Assembly: GCA_008711295.1 (NCBI GenBank)
Contig: VUYV01000041.1
Location: 1,838,288-1,902,287, forward strand
From: Anarhynchus alexandrinus
Lineage: Eukaryota; Chordata; Aves; Charadriiformes; Charadriidae
Direction of reading: 5' to 3'
Length of the DNA: 64,000 nt
Below the pieces are notes generated by a model. It saw only the letters and a program-made list of their open reading frames with translations. It made no database searches and was not told the origin of the DNA. This document shows positions 1-14,448 of the stretch, piece by piece; position 1 is the stretch's first letter, and each line of letters starts with the position of its first letter. A program made the position numbers and the translations under genes.

Positions 1-320
1 CCCCAGCCGAAACCTTAGCAGTCCACACCAAGGCCACTGTTCTGTGTGTGCTGCTGAAATCACTACCAGCCATCTGGTAACCAAAGTATCTTTCTACAGT
101 GTGTGGTGCTTAATAAACAGCCCCAAATAGTATACAACTGTGGCCCATGAAGCCCTCCTGACACCTCAGCTTTTAACATTCAGTGCAGAAACAAGTAAAA
201 TTCAGCTTCATTTCTTCCCCATGACTGCAACTGATTACCGAACCTCCATCCAACATCACTGTGACCTGCAGGATGGCAGTAGCTTCGCACTAGAGATGAG
301 GCTGGAGAGAAAATACTTGC

Positions 321-364
321 TGCTCTCTCCCTGCTCCCCCCTCCCTGCTCTCCCCTCCCTGCCC
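321..364. repeat. Pyrimidine (CT)-rich tract
   Basis: An almost pure C/T run built from imperfect CCCTGCTC-like units on the plus strand. It is low-complexity and has no evident function. Confidence 0.7.
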
Positions 365-2341
365 AGCGCTAGCAGTTACCAGCACATACAAATATCTGGC
401 TTCTAGTCCAAAATCATCCACTGCTCTTCTGAAAGCATCTCTGAAAGCAAAAGTACTGTTGAGTAAATCCCTGCCTTTTATGCATTCTGTACAAATGCAG
501 CAGAGTGTTACTATTCCCCTGCATGTGTTTTGAAACAGAGAAATGTAGCAGAAGAAAGGGGTATATAAGTCCTCCCTTTCATACCTGTAAGCCAAGAGAC
601 TTTAGCTGCAGCTTTCTGATCCAGTCAAAGCAGTAGTCACAGCACGTTCCCCACCATGCAGAACAAGCCTAGCGCCCACCAGAATGACAGTACCTGTGCA
701 ATTCCCAAGGCACCAAGGATTTGTCTTCCTCCTTTGTCACTGCTGGGCTGGAAGGAGACATTTCTTCTTTTCAATGGGTGGGAAACAAAACCTCCACGTT
801 TCTTAGACCTGTATTAATACAACATATTAAAATCTCTCTTCAGTGGCCAGGACTTTTGGGGTTATGCATCAGCAAGGTTGTAAAAATATTTTGATCTTCT
901 CTGCCAAACTTCTTTCTGGAATGAAAGTTACATCGAAGTTTTTTTATTATCTGTAGTGACTTCCTGGATATTTTTTCAGTTACATATACAAAACTATTGA
1001 TATCTCTATGTAGCAACAGATACAGCTCACATATTTCTAACAAATGAGATTGTTACTAGATGTATACTATGAATTGCCTGGAGATACTACCGCAGAACTG
1101 TATGTTTTATCATGCAAGTTGAAAAGTAAATTGTTTTGTACCCTTGTTGACTGCAATACACACAAGGAACTCTGTAAACTCTAAATTACAGCTGCCGAAC
1201 TTTTGCACGTTCCCTAGTCAATTCAACAAAAATAAAATGGATTCTTGAAATCATTATAATCTGAAGCAACCTGGAAAATATGCCAGTGGAACTGATGGAA
1301 AGATGGAGGAAGGAAGAAAAATGCATCAAGATACGTATAACAAAAACATATCTTCCTTGAAGTTTACTGCTTCCGTGCCCATTGATGGAGAGGGATGCAG
1401 CAGCTGAGACAAATGGTATGGTGTAAATCTGAAATCAGTATGGTCAGTATGCTACATAATGCCAAGGTTTCAAATCTACATTAATGGTCCCCGCATATCA
1501 GTTTTGATGCCACCTGTTCAAAAGCCATGGAATCACTAGAGTCCCAAATATCAAAACACAGTCAGTCAAAATTACAAATGACAATTGCAAAGCTGTCTTA
1601 AGAAATGAAGATGAAAGGCTTGGGAGCTCAGCAAAGTCACCAGACTCTACAGACCAAAAGCCTTCTTCCAGTCAAGAGGAAGAGTCTCCAGTCTCTGCGT
1701 CTGTGAAAGAGAAGGTATTCCACCAACTTTTGCAACAGCTGCCCAAAAGCCACATAAAATGAGAACAATACGGAGAAGTTAAGGATCAGTAGCTGCAGTT
1801 AGCATATTTTCTTACATTCCATTATGGAGGGCAAATTCTTTTTTCGTCTCGCTGAAAATATGAAGGAAACTTTTTAAAGAAACTATCGACATATCAGCTC
1901 CAAGCATTCAAAAATCACACACAAATGCATGACCTTCAGGAGTCATAAATTCAGCTTAAGCATCTGAGATGAAGACTTATTCTCAGTGAAGTAGATGGCA
2001 GATTTGATTTCAACAGAGTATGGATTCCACTCTGTCAGGTTTCCTGAAAAGCTTCAGGTTGATTTTATTTGCAGGTCAGGTTTTTAAGCCTGCAAGGTGC
2101 ATTCAAGTTACATTTTCAATTTTTTCCCTGCAGAAGAGCTAAAAAAAACTACTTAGATTTTGGAAGAACTGAGATTCTCATTAAAAACAAAATAAAGAGG
2201 CACAGACCTGGAACTTTAAAATATGCCACATATGAGACACACAATGAGGCAACAATTCTGCAGCTCAGGGCTGTCAAAATCCACCTAGTTAATAAACTTT
2301 AGCAGGGAGGAACGGACTAGCATTCTCAACTCTGCTGAAAC

Positions 2342-2386
2342 CTGTTTTTTCTTTTTGTTGTCGTTGTTGTTTTGTTTTGTTTTTAA
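2342..2386. repeat. TTG/TTTTG simple repeat
   Basis: Imperfect TTG and TTTTG units on the plus strand (CAA/CAAAA on the minus). The same CAAA-type low complexity recurs at about 4.0, 28.0 and 46.4 kb, where the strand may be reversed. Confidence 0.7.
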
Positions 2387-3928
2387 TAATGGGTTCTAAA
2401 TTAACCAGGTAAAATAAAAAGCTTAAGTTTAATTTCAAGAAAAGTCATTTTGGGGTATGGTAAAAGACCCCCACTCCTGACCTGGTATGCACCATGGTCT
2501 GGAGTTTCAAAAAATCAGCAATAAATTCTACTATCCATCTTACCAAGACAGGATTTTGCATGGGGATAAATTCTCTTCTACCTAGGCAGGTCATTTTTGC
2601 CAACAACTTTTCTGAATAAAAGTTGTGCAGTGCTAAAAATAATAAAAGCACAATCTGTTAAATTTATCAATGATCAGATACAGTGATAAGGAGCCCAATT
2701 TGTATAGAGTAGTCAAACTTAGAGAATAGAGGAGTGCAATGGGCTCTAATACATGCACAAACAGAAATTCAGGTCATTAAAACTTACCAAAATGGAGGTT
2801 TTGTAGGCCATTAAGAACCAAACAGACAGCTTGTCTTCCAAAAGCTCTGGAAAGACAAGGCAAACCCTTAACAAAAAAGAAAGAAGGAAAACGTTTTAAT
2901 CAGTCCACCCAAAACATTACTTGACATAACGATTTAGGTGGCCCATAGGACTACAGGAGGAAATACAAGCCCCCCAAAACGTGCTCATGTCGGCTGTGAG
3001 ATGCACTAGTAACTTGTAACCGTGCTGAATTGCTTCTCTTCCCTGTTTCTCAATTTCTGTGTTCCTATCTCTCAATAAATCTGATTAAATTGTGCTTGCT
3101 TAGTGAAGGGCAAAGGAAAGAGGAGATGGAACTGGCTAGGATTGAAAAGAAAAGCAAGGAAATGAAAAAGGCAAGAAATAGAAGGTGGGTTATTTTTTTT
3201 AAACCTTCTGTACCCTATGACACTGAACACTGTGCAACTTAAAACAGAAAGGCTTTTGGAAAAGCTGAGAACAAATACTGTAAAACAAAGGAAAATAACA
3301 GCTCCGGATAAAACATTTTTCTAAGCCTGTACCCAGATTACATCGTAATAACATAAGCAGAGGCAGGGGTTGATTTTAAGTTACCTGTTAGACTCCAAAC
3401 TAATCAGCTGTGTAACTAGCTTAAAAATTTGGAAGCTTTTCTCCACTTTGAAGAGTTACAGAGTTAGACATCGGTTCTTCATACCGCTGTATAAGCTTTT
3501 ATGTCATGACCGCTGAAAACAGTTCTTCTGAATACACTTCAGACACAGGCATGGAAACCAAATACAGAAAGCAGGGTTTTTTGGTTTTAATCCCCTGAGC
3601 AAGAAATCATAGGCTGAGAGGGGAGGTGAAACTCAGTTTTCAAACCCTGCATTCGTTCAGGGTGCAGCGTTACTGTCAATTGTGTTGATGGCTGCCCTGT
3701 AAAGGAATTTGCGAAGGATTTTCTAAAAATAAAAAAAAAGCACCTAATAAAGAAAAATCCGCGCCACTTGATCAGGTTCACCGCCGCACTTTTTAGCTGA
3801 CTACTCCATATGATCTTTTGTCTGTCTCCACTCCTCCCCGTCTGTTCAGATGGAACAGTGCCCACCCGCAAATTGGACAGTCCCTGTTGCAGAGATGCCA
3901 GATGCAGAATGAATACTTGAACAACAAG

Positions 3929-4051
3929 AAAAAAAAAAAAAAAAAAAANNNNNNNNNNNNNNNNNNNNNNNNNNNNNNNNNNNNNNNNNNNAAAGCACAT
4001 TAAAAAAAAAAAACCAACCACAAAACCTACACCAAAAAAAACAAGAAACAA
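3929..4051. other. Assembly gap inside an A-rich low-complexity patch
   Basis: Twenty As (3929-3948) run directly into 43 Ns (3949-3991). The sequence then resumes in A/CAAA-rich low complexity up to about 4051. This is a homopolymer-induced assembly break. Any translation across the Ns is meaningless. Confidence 0.95.
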
Positions 4052-7000
4052 CTGTGGCTAACTTTCAAAAAGATGTAGCTGAATTACAGTTGCACAGTAG
4101 ACAATTGCCTCCTCAGTCATGCGTGTGAGTGCATTGGCAGGCCAGCAGGTACTGGCAGCAGAAAGTTATTAAGCGTTAAGATTTGCTAGATGCATTAATC
4201 AAAGAAAAGAAAACTTTCAAGTGGGTCAGCTCAGAGGGTGCGTTATTTTCAACGCGCATCTCGATGCCAGAGGAAATCCTGGCCGGCAATTCTTTATCAC
4301 TGCTAACATTTCTCACGCTTCTGCTGGTAAGGTAGCGATAGACTGCAAACATCACTACGTCTGAGAAGTAACATTTCCTACATTTTTTACTGCACTAGAG
4401 CTCCAGGAAATGTGGCTTGCCTGCACATTTACTTCATCGAATATTGAGAGTGACATTTTATTCAAATCTATCCCTTTTGTTTGTCAATAATTGCAAAGCA
4501 GTATATTCTATTGTAAAATAGAGAAATCAGGGGGGAAAAAAAAACCAGGGACATTAGGCGAAAATCCAGCCACTGAAAAATGCACCTAGCAAAGCTCCAG
4601 ACAGAGTGGTGCTCCCCCCCACAATCCAAGATTCTGCACCTGTGAAAAATACTTTTATTTTCAGATTTCTTCCGGTCTCTATGGAAATGGGTTCAGGGGA
4701 ACACAAAAAGCAGCCGGTCAGATATATAGCCGGGGTCAAGTCTTGTCAGAAGTTCAGGGAAAGATGTCTAGAAGAGGAGAACAGCTTTTGCTGATGGCTG
4801 AAAAGGTGCTGATGATCCATTGAACTGCTGCTTCACCAGGATGAGCGGGTGAACCTGGAGGCACCATTTGTCTGTTTTATGACCACAGTGTAACTTTGTG
4901 TAAATAGCTGATAATTACTTCTTAAATTCTAGGCTAGGCAGTATAACTTTTAGGTTCAGTCTTACAAGGACACAGACCCAACCGATTTCAGTGGCCTGCC
5001 GAAAAGCCCGGCAGATACCATCACTTCCGCCCTCCCCATCCCCTCCCCCGATTAAAGCTTCAACTCTATGTCCTTTTGCCTTAAACTGCTACGAAAACGA
5101 CTGGACAGGGAATACATTTTTAAACAGGGAACAGTTATTAAATGCTAAATTTCCACCAGTATAAGTCATTTAGTATTAATGACTTCACTTCATAATTAAC
5201 TTTGCATAACAATAGTAGCCGGATACCCTCACACTGTGATAAGCAACAGGCTCCTCTGCCCTGGAGACAATGCAATCAAAACCGACAAAAGAGAAAAAAG
5301 GGATAACGTACGGAGAGATTAAGTGAATGTCCAAGGTCACAAAGACCGTGTGCCGAAGAGGCTGGAGCTGAACCCAAAGATTGGGATTTGCTGGCAACTG
5401 CTGTTATTTTAATGTTCCTAAAGCAGACAGCCCTACGGTGGCACAGCAAAGGAAGGTGTGTTACGGATCTAACTTGCATCTGAGGGTTAGTTATCCCTGA
5501 GGTCAACCAAATTGACCAGCAGAGCAGGGCCTGATCCATCTGCAGTTTAGAAGACAGCCCTTTATCCGTCACAGATCTACAGTGAAGGATGAAAGAGTTA
5601 ACAGACACCTTCGGTGGCATCATTTAATTGGATGTTTTAGATCGACTCTGTCATGAATGCTGCTGAGACAATGTGAAAGTAGATGAATGTCGCAGCAATA
5701 TCAACATGGAGTGATGTTAATGTTTATTAGCCTAAAAAGGTTTGGGGATCATTAAGGAATAAAAACAGCTGCAAAATCTTTTTCCCTGCCAAAGCCTTGT
5801 CTCAACTGACTGTTTGCCACCGTGAGTGTCACCTACACCACTGTTTCTGGTTTTGTCCCTGAATGTCTAAGCATTTTAAATATCCGGTGAGATAAGGACA
5901 CTTCTTTATTTACCTGGCGACAAAGAAAAGACAGGAAGGGCTGGCACTGCTTATCTGCTTTTTTATTGTTGGAGTATTAGCAGGTTATCAGTACCTTTAA
6001 ACACTATAGCAATTTGATTTTGAAATTGGTTTCATTGCTGCCCTTTTCACCTCATTTCTCAGAAGATTTGGAGTCACATTCTCCATTGATTCTCTTCCTC
6101 TGACCCTAGGGAGATTGAAGAGATACTTAGGTTCAAAGATAATGTTCACTAAAAACTCAAGAAAATCTCTGCACACTTTGTCCATCAAGGCTTTGTTTTG
6201 TTCAGCATCCTGGCCTATTTATCATCTACTCAACAAGTTACATACATAAATGTGATAGTGACTTTTAGTATATTTGTGGAAGTATCCGAGGGCTGATTAC
6301 TAAGGTACGTTCAACAGTCTTCTGCTACCAAAACACAATCATATATGCAAATTCAGCCATGTTCCTTCTCCCGTGCTGTGAGCAATTGTACGTTGTTTTT
6401 TCTTTCATTGACTGAATCTTTGATATGTAGATACATCCCACTTTGAGCACTGTCTTTTAGATCTGAATAAAACTAATGATTTTCAGTGTTGCCTTCCATA
6501 TTTGATCACGCAAAGAAGAAGGTAGTTAGTTGAAAAAATTATCTTTAGAACACAGATATGCTAAGGTGTATACTCTGCACTCCTTCTGCGCTTGGGAGGA
6601 GGGCTGAGCACATCCCTGCAGTACTCCGAGTAATTATGCCTGAACAAGAAAGCTTTAAAATTGATCCAGTGTTTGTAAGTCAGTCAACGGTTTTGGCTAA
6701 TAAATCTAGGTTACCTATAGTACAAATGACAATAAAACCATGCCCTTCTTTTGAAGCACAGTTTCTGATCATGTCCCTGGTTTTGGGCAGGACTTTGAAG
6801 AGTTTTCTCTGCTTGTGGAGGAGGTAATGGCTTGTAGAAAATGAGTCGCTGTTCTGCATACCACAGAAAAGCATTAATTCTTGTGAGTTCTGTGTCCTTG
6901 TATTGAAGCTGCTTGCCTATTTCTTTCTTTTCCGGCAACTCATAGGCAAAGGAACTTCTGTGTTACTGCACCAGAAACACCTATGGGATGCATATATTTT

Positions 7001-7480
7001 ATTTCATCTTCATCACTTATCCATACAAATCATGTCTTCACCTGTCACTGTGTTTCCACCACTGAAACAAATGTTTTATTCAAAGTGCATACCCTAAGAA
7101 AGAAGCTCCTGCCATCAACCCCTTCACTTAACCAGTGTCTTCTGATACCTACCTTCAGATAGACTGCTACAAGTTACAGCCAATACTATAGCAGTATTAT
7201 TTTATATCACATCATTATGAATCACCATAAAAGAAAAAAGCATTCTTCTTCAGCCCAGACAGGTGTTAAGGAGAAAACACACATTGACAATAACTTCACT
7301 GCTCTGACATATCCCTTTTCCTTGATACCAGACTATATTTAAATCTAAATCGCTCCCATAAATAAATAAATTAACAATAGACCAGGGAAGAATCTGATTC
7401 TTTGCAAATGAGAAACTCTGCTACTGATATCACCAGGTCAGCCAGGAGAAAACTGAGGCTTTTCAACTCGAATTGCCTGA
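4052..7480. other. Non-coding stretch, no gene supported
   Basis: No exon, RNA gene or mobile element recognised. The region is AT-rich with a C-rich patch at about 5025-5050 and a C7 run near 4614. Open frames are short, and on the minus strand at 5185-5623 two of them overlap, as expected by chance. Confidence 0.55.
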
Positions 7481-7489
7481 TCTGAGGTG

Positions 7490-7830
7490 AGTTCCCATTT
7501 TTAATGAGACATTTACTAAACTTCTGCATATATACAGAAAGCTAATTTACTTCTTGAGAGATCAGTCATGTTACCATTTCAATCTAATTAGAGCAAATTG
7601 TCTTTAAAACAATATTGATTTTAGATTAAAGTTTTCCATTGTATTACAAGTAGGCAGTGTTTCCCTTATTTAACCTTGCTGACAGATAATGTCAAATTCA
7701 ACAAAAAGCTATTTATTAAAGAGCATAATCAAAGCCATTTTGACTCTCAAAAGAGAAAATTAGTTAAATTGTGCTAATTGCTCTATCAAATAAATATAAT
7801 ACATTCTGTTATAGGGGAAAAGTTGCATAC
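7490..7830. other. AT-rich block resembling a conserved non-coding element
   Basis: A 340-bp repeat-free block with many homeodomain-type TAAT cores. Examples are CTAATTAGAG near 7585, TTAGTTAAATTG near 7760 and GCTAATTGCTC near 7775. Such composition is common in vertebrate developmental enhancers. The call rests on composition alone; conservation cannot be measured here. Confidence 0.2.
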
Positions 7831-10800
7831 TCCTTTTTTTTTCATACATAATGTTTCAGAACCATTAGAAAATATTTCTGTTGCACAGGTAAGATTTATT
7901 TGTTTTTTACTGTACCTTCAGATCATAGTTTGACTCCCGTGCTCTGCTTCACTGTTAACTTTCATGATTATTCTCAAAGGTAGGTAGAAATTAGTATTTA
8001 CTTGTATGTTGTTGTGCCCAGTTAAGAAAGTATTTTCTTTTTTCATAAAATGTACTTTTGCCAAAAGAAATTAGTTCTTCTGAAAGGGACAGGCTAAACC
8101 AGAAGATTTTCCAGAAAAGGAACCTTTCAGTCGGCCAGAGCACATGGAATTCGGAAAGTTAAAGTTTGGCACATTCATGAACAGAAACTCAAGTGCCTCT
8201 TCCCCAGTAGTTTGAAGCAATGAGAGAAGTTGCTTCGGTGCACCAGGAGAAGGGCTGTGGAGCTATTCCCACTTCCATCTTCAAAAGTACAGCAGACAAG
8301 AGCAAATGAGAAACTGAAGACTAGCACTAGGCTGAGGGCATTTATTCACACCAGATGTCTGCCAAAGGATTACAGGTGGTCAGCATACATACATGCCCAT
8401 GGTTGTAAATAAGCCTTGATTTGAAGCAACAGAGGGGGGGGAAAAAGTCTACAGGCCCACTTGTGGATTCAGTAGTCGACAATCCAGGCTGTGAACACAC
8501 ATTAAAAGATGACAGCATTATGACCAAGTGGTGTGTCATCTTCCACTAGTCCCGAGACAAGGAGGGTGAGGAAGCCACAAAAAAAACCCATAGGTATGGA
8601 GAAAATGAGATATTTGGAAAAAGGGCTAGCAGTAAAGAGGGAATAATATTTGGCTTGACTTTAACTAAATATTTTAGCATTACTAGAGAAACCAAGACAA
8701 AAAGAAGCAGTTTTCAGAAATATGTTTGCAAGATGCCCAATTTTGAAGCTGATTTGTGCATTCAAAACATGTCTACACCCCTCAGCTACACTCATCATAG
8801 TAGACTGTAATAGCTGCACTCTGCAGGTAATGAGTAAATTCCAGTTATTTTGGTAATGCTGTTTTCAGTTCATCGTGGTTACAATCCATATTTTCTTGCC
8901 ACAGCCTGTACGAATAATGGAGAATATTGACAATTTTACATTTACTATCATTTTGGGTGTTGTTTTCTTGGTAATATAGGAACTTACTGTAATAAAAGCA
9001 GTCAATGTGTATTGGATGTTTTTATTCAGTACAGTTTGGTGGGCGTCTGGTTCCCCAGAGAGGATCTGGAAAGCTATACCTGGCTCAAATGAACACGTAC
9101 AGATTACCTCTCCTTGCTGAGACCCTAAATTTTTCATGCATTAAAAAAACCCAAAACACCAAAACCCCAACTTGTGAAGAGAATGTTTTTATATTTTTCC
9201 ATGCCTGGTCACCTCTATGAGTTACACGAACAGGTGTATGACCACAGCCACATTACTGTAATCAGTGTTCAGGACTGAGATGGAGAATTGCATTGCTAGC
9301 ACAGCAAGGCTGTACGTGGGGACAAGACCGATCATCTTCAAAGTCCTTCCAGTAAACCACTGTCTGATTATTTTCAGTCCTCATTGTCAATGTTCTCATC
9401 TCCTCCTCCATGCACACTTAAGGGCTTCACTGAGATAAGACAATACTGAAGGCCATTTATCCTCTGAAGTTTGCTTTCTCATCCATAAAAAAAAAAATAC
9501 CAAAAAAAAACCCCAGAGGTACATTCCTCTTAAAGAGATTCTTGGCAGAAAACAACATTTGATTATGGCCCTGCTATTTAATTAGGATGGCTTATCATTA
9601 TTTTACATTTTAAGGAAAAAAATTCCTGTAAAGTCCAAACACACTGATTCATGTTATTAAAGTTACATTATGCTACAAATAGAAAGCAATAGAAGATCCT
9701 CTAAAGGCAGAACCCTTGCCTGGACCTTGAAGTCTAGTTGTGTGTTTACCATCAATAGCACTGACACCCTGAATGACTGGCCGAGCCGCCTAAGTTCCCT
9801 ACTCTTGCAATATTAAGTAATTACTAGGATCTAAAAATCTAGCCCTTAGATTCTAAATCTATCATAGGCTGTAACTTCTCCCATGCCCAGTATATTTTGC
9901 AGGGTTTACATAACTTGTTGTCAGCCATAGATTGTCAGCAACAGGCTTAATTAATTCCTATGAGGTTCTGCTAAATGATAGCTGAGTCTTCACAGAAAAA
10001 AACAGAAGAATTAAATAAATGGTCTGGACCCTCAGTGAGCCCTACTTTTGCTTATCATTTCAAAATGATAGCCAGGCAGATTAAGCAGGCAATCCTTTCT
10101 TGAGGGTTGGAGGAAAAAAACATCTGCAACACGTTCAAACCAACTCCTGTCCTCTGTCGGGAGTGACCACTGGGACCAAATTATCTCACTGTTCCACTTA
10201 GTACCACGTAGGCTGGGTAAGGTGGCACCACTGCACCAGAGATCAGCCTGTGACGGGACTGCTGGGTGCTCACATCTGTTACTTATTCTGGTGAAGCTAA
10301 AGGGATTGCATCTGGGCTGGATCCCCAACCCCACAAGCTGAAGAGGAGCAGACAGCTTACAAACCACTAAAACATAACATTGTTTTTTAAAGTACCTTCA
10401 AAAGATTTCAGTGCATACAAGTGAAAAGTCACCAGTGTCTCACAAAACAAGAGAGTGGGAGGAGAAAGTAACATAGATTTCTAGATGCTATTTTATCATA
10501 GCATTTAACATTTGAAGATATGTTTACACTTAGCTAGGGAAATTGTCTTGCGGAGCCAAGAATCTTCCCTGTTGATGGGCTGCAGATCAGACATAATGGG
10601 ATTACATTATATTAATTCTTTTGAGAGTTCCACTATCTACTCACTGCAATACCCCTACTGGAAATAATTGCAAATGTTCTAGTATCAATACAACTACTTT
10701 TATATTGTCAAAAGACAAGAAAATTTTGTGCTGAAGTTCATTTTTTAAAAGATATTTTAAAGTTCTGTGTAGTCATTCCTTTAGTTTTTCACTTCTTTAT

Positions 10801-13800
10801 TTCCTGCCAAATCTTCCAAAATGTTTCACAATAAAATGCAAGAATCCTTCAGATTCTATTTGCAAAGTAGATGATACACATACAATGAAATTTATCTTCA
10901 TAAATGTCTAGATTTCTAAAAAGAACGTTGACCAACTTAACGTGAAAAATAAAGAAACCTTAAAATCACTTGCAGCATCAATCTTTTCCCTTTCAGTAGC
11001 AGCTGCTGTTCTTTCTACCCTAAATACACTCAAGGGTGAACTTCTGGACCAGTAGTTGCTGGATATTGTTTTCAAAATGAGTGAAGTACACTAAGTCTCA
11101 TTGACTTTCAGTTTTGCTCAACATGGCATGCCCCCTGAACAGTAAGTGACAGATGTGTCTATTGTCCACAGTAGGACTTAAAAGGCATCAGTGCCTTTTT
11201 GACAGGATTCATTTTCCCACCTAAAATGTTCTGTCAGACAGAAGTTGGCAGAATCGCTATAAAAATTCCTTCTTCTTGGATCACAACCGTTAAAACAGAG
11301 CTTTCAGAAAGACATCTGGAGGGCTTCTGGACCTGGTATGCTATCCCGCGTCCAAGAAAACCGATGCATCTTGCTTGCTGATAGATTCAGGAAGAATCCA
11401 AAGCTTTGAACTCCTTCCTGTGAAAAGAGGACTAACCCACTGCCATTGGTACTGTCATTTGGACATATAGGAATGAGTCCATTTCATTTTATGTGTGATA
11501 CTATTTGAATTTATTCTGAAATAATGCCTGTGTCTGGAATGACGGGGCACTTCAGAGCAAAGGGGGTGACTTTTTTCACCAACTGACAGCAATAGGAAGG
11601 TGGGAAGGGATTTTGTAATTTTTCTTGGGCTAAATGACGATTGGCACCATGGTAAAAGCACAGCAAAGAGAGGCCACAGGGAGTAGCCAGGTGTGGCTCC
11701 CCAAAACGGCCCGGGGCAGAGGTTAGGGCTGCAGCAGGGCTGTTTTGCTTTCTGATGCTGACAGCAGAGCAAAGAGTAAGTCATCAAACCTCCCAGTGCC
11801 CCCGGTACAAGCAGTAACTAGGTCATCATTGCCAGCTTTATGCCTGTATTGAGGCCATCTATAAAGGCAGAACACTTCTCAGGAAATCTCTGGCCAGTTT
11901 AATGCTCCTTAGCACACAGTAATCAATCCAGAAGAGTGAATTTAATGAATTTAACTTGAAAAGGTAAATTTGTGCAACCATGTCATTTTTCCTTGCAAGT
12001 AACCTTTATTGCAGCCCCCAAATCTTGTGCATTAGCCTCTGTGTGTAAAATAGCCAGATCTCCAAGGAAAACAGTCCATCCTGTACAAAGATTTTAACAG
12101 CTGAGGCACAAAAGAAAATAATGGTACCTGGCAACTGATCTCTCTATAAATGTTTTCTTTCAAGTTGGATCTGCTAGCAAAGCTCCTTTTTAAGTTTGAT
12201 GAGCAAATGCTGATTGCACCATGGAGACAGTTTCTACAAGTTACGACAAGGTAGTGAGGAAGAAGACAAAAGTCTGTAATATTCAGGGAACGCCTCCCCC
12301 TGCTAATCAGAGAAAGCTGAAAGATCAAATACTTGCTCAGTGGGCAGTTGTTACCGGGTTTGCTTTTTAGTTCAGTTCAATAAATTGACTCGCTCAGTTG
12401 TTACTAAAGCAGATTATTGTTAATGGGCTTCTTGGTCAACAGCACCTCTTGATAACATTTTAATTAAAATGAATATGTGTCTCATTTACTTTTTGGGGTC
12501 TAATATGTGACACTTCAGAACACTGACAGCGTCAGATGCCATTTTCCTCAATTAATTGGTATATAATTATTCTCAAATGGCTGGGAAGAGTGCAACTTTT
12601 TCCTCCGTGCCACATTTACCACTTTGATACTCACTCCATCGGTAGCGCCCAGTACAAAAGTCATGCTTTCTTTCTGAGAGGGGACACACTGTGTCGAACT
12701 GGCAGATCAGGCTGCTGTTGCTCGTACCCATCCTCGTCTCAGCAGTGGCACCATGTCTTCTGACTACACCAGGCAGCTGCATGCCTCTGGCTCCAGATGG
12801 TGGAGGAGCAACACCAGGCACCAAGGGACACATCCCTGCTCCTTGCTCCTCCAGAGAGGACAGTCATGGCCCCAGCTCAGGCTGGGGCATTTCTGGCCAA
12901 ACCGGGCAGTGCAGCGTACGGCAGTCACAGCTGGTTGTGTCTCCAGGTTGGGAATACCATCGCCACACTCTGCAGGATCAACACAGGTGTGTGAGAAAGG
13001 AAAGAAATAAAAATACTAATGCAAAGCAAACGCAGCCAGGCTCACTAATCTTTTCTTTCCTAAGAGGTCTAACTGGAGCTCTGTCTGTTGAGCCAGAGCT
13101 CCTACCGGGGCCATCACTGCGAGGCACTCGCACGCAGAACTGAATAAACTTAATTCTCGCTGCTGCATTTAGTGATACCCTCCCTCTTCTACATTAAGGA
13201 AACTAAAGCCCAGGGACTAGTTCAAAGACACACAAAAAGTCTCTGGGCAAAAGCAGCAAAAGGACACGGGGCCTCCCATGTCTCAGGCTACCACATGAAT
13301 CACGCCATCAAGTTTCCCCCTGGCATTAATGATAAGTAGTCAGAGTCATCGTTTTAGATCTCACACCATGCATCCTTCTTGTAAATATACATCTAACTCC
13401 TATCAATGATAGATCATTCCCTCTGGCCCTATCTGCAGACTGGGGACTATTCTTTCCCTTTTGTACCAGACATGCTATGCTAAGAAATAATGATTAAAAA
13501 AACATGGAGATCATCTTGCTTCTTTAGTCTTGGCATCCCCCTATCATTATAAATATTTTTCTACACTGTTGCCGTTTTACAGGTCCTGTAATGAACTGTT
13601 TGTTCATCAGGGAGCTAGCTTGTAAGCTGTAAAGATCAGAGCTTTATTTCAAAGGGAGGGAAAACATTACAGCATTTCATCTTATGCGCATTTAGGTGAA
13701 TTTATAACTCATGAAAGAAGTTACACAAGCTTACTAACAGGCACTGATGCACCGAAGCAGTGCAGCAGAATTTAGACATTTTACACATCTCCAGAAAGAG

Positions 13801-14440
13801 GCGTAGACTCTATTTTGCAACACACATATCTGATGATCAGCGAAGTTACTCTGTTTTCAGTGCCCATAAACTCTCCTCTGCTGCAACTCTCAATCTGTAC
13901 AGGTGATTTTTTTTTCCCCTGTTGTGGACACCTGTCCACTTGGAAACATCTAAGCCACAAAACAGCTGTCAGGCAGTAGCAACTTTTGGTTACTCTGAAC
14001 CAGGGCTGGATTCAACCCAACAATGACTGAGAGGTGAGAGATTTGGTATCATCTTATCAATTTTCTGAGCCATCTGGTTCTAAATGTGCAATTTAACAGT
14101 GAAATATTACCATGAAGAATCTAAGAGCATTTATGAAGTTTAAGACTAGAATTATCCTCTGAACGATAGATACAATCCTATCAGCTTCAGCATATTATGC
14201 ATTTAAAATATAGCTACCATTCACAGTGAAGCAAAGATAGTTGTATATCATTAAATCTAATACAATATAAAATGATGCCCATATAGAAGTGAAACCTCAT
14301 CCAAGTATTTGATCTGATGTCAAAGTAACACATGTAAATCAAGATAAAGATATCAACACAAGATTAAGAAGTTAGTAAGAACATCCGTACGGTCCCTCAG
14401 AGCGCTTCACTTTTCACACACGAGGTAGAAAACATCTTCT
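7831..14440. other. Non-coding stretch, no gene supported
   Basis: No recognisable exon or transposon. A 150-codon open frame at 12,691-13,143 begins with a hydrophobic, signal-like stretch but starts at GTG. It lies in a locally GC-richer patch where all frames stay open, so I do not call it a gene. An AT-rich block near 12,360-12,490 is repeat-free and could be regulatory. Confidence 0.5.
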
Positions 14441-14448
14441 CATGTATT

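Larger units (their letters stand above)
1..3928. other. Non-coding stretch, no gene supported
   Basis: AT-rich sequence without a recognisable gene. Open frames are short and overlap on both strands. An 84-codon open run on the plus strand ending near 1762 (Ser/Glu/Pro-rich, no ATG) looks superficially protein-like. It has no recognisable family and no paired exon, so I do not call it. Simple-sequence tracts inside this stretch are listed separately. Confidence 0.6.

Noticed and set aside
1510..1762. 84-codon Ser/Glu/Pro-rich open run on the plus strand, with protein-looking pieces in other frames upstream
   Set aside because: A/G-rich DNA gives Lys/Glu/Ser-rich translations in every frame. 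No ATG, no family match, and the pieces cannot be linked by convincing splice sites.
3818..4051. Open frames running through the N gap
   Set aside because: They are artefacts of translating Ns and poly-A.
12691..13143. 150-codon plus-strand frame with a signal-peptide-like start
   Set aside because: It starts at GTG, not ATG, in a GC-richer patch where several overlapping frames are open. No family match or splice context.
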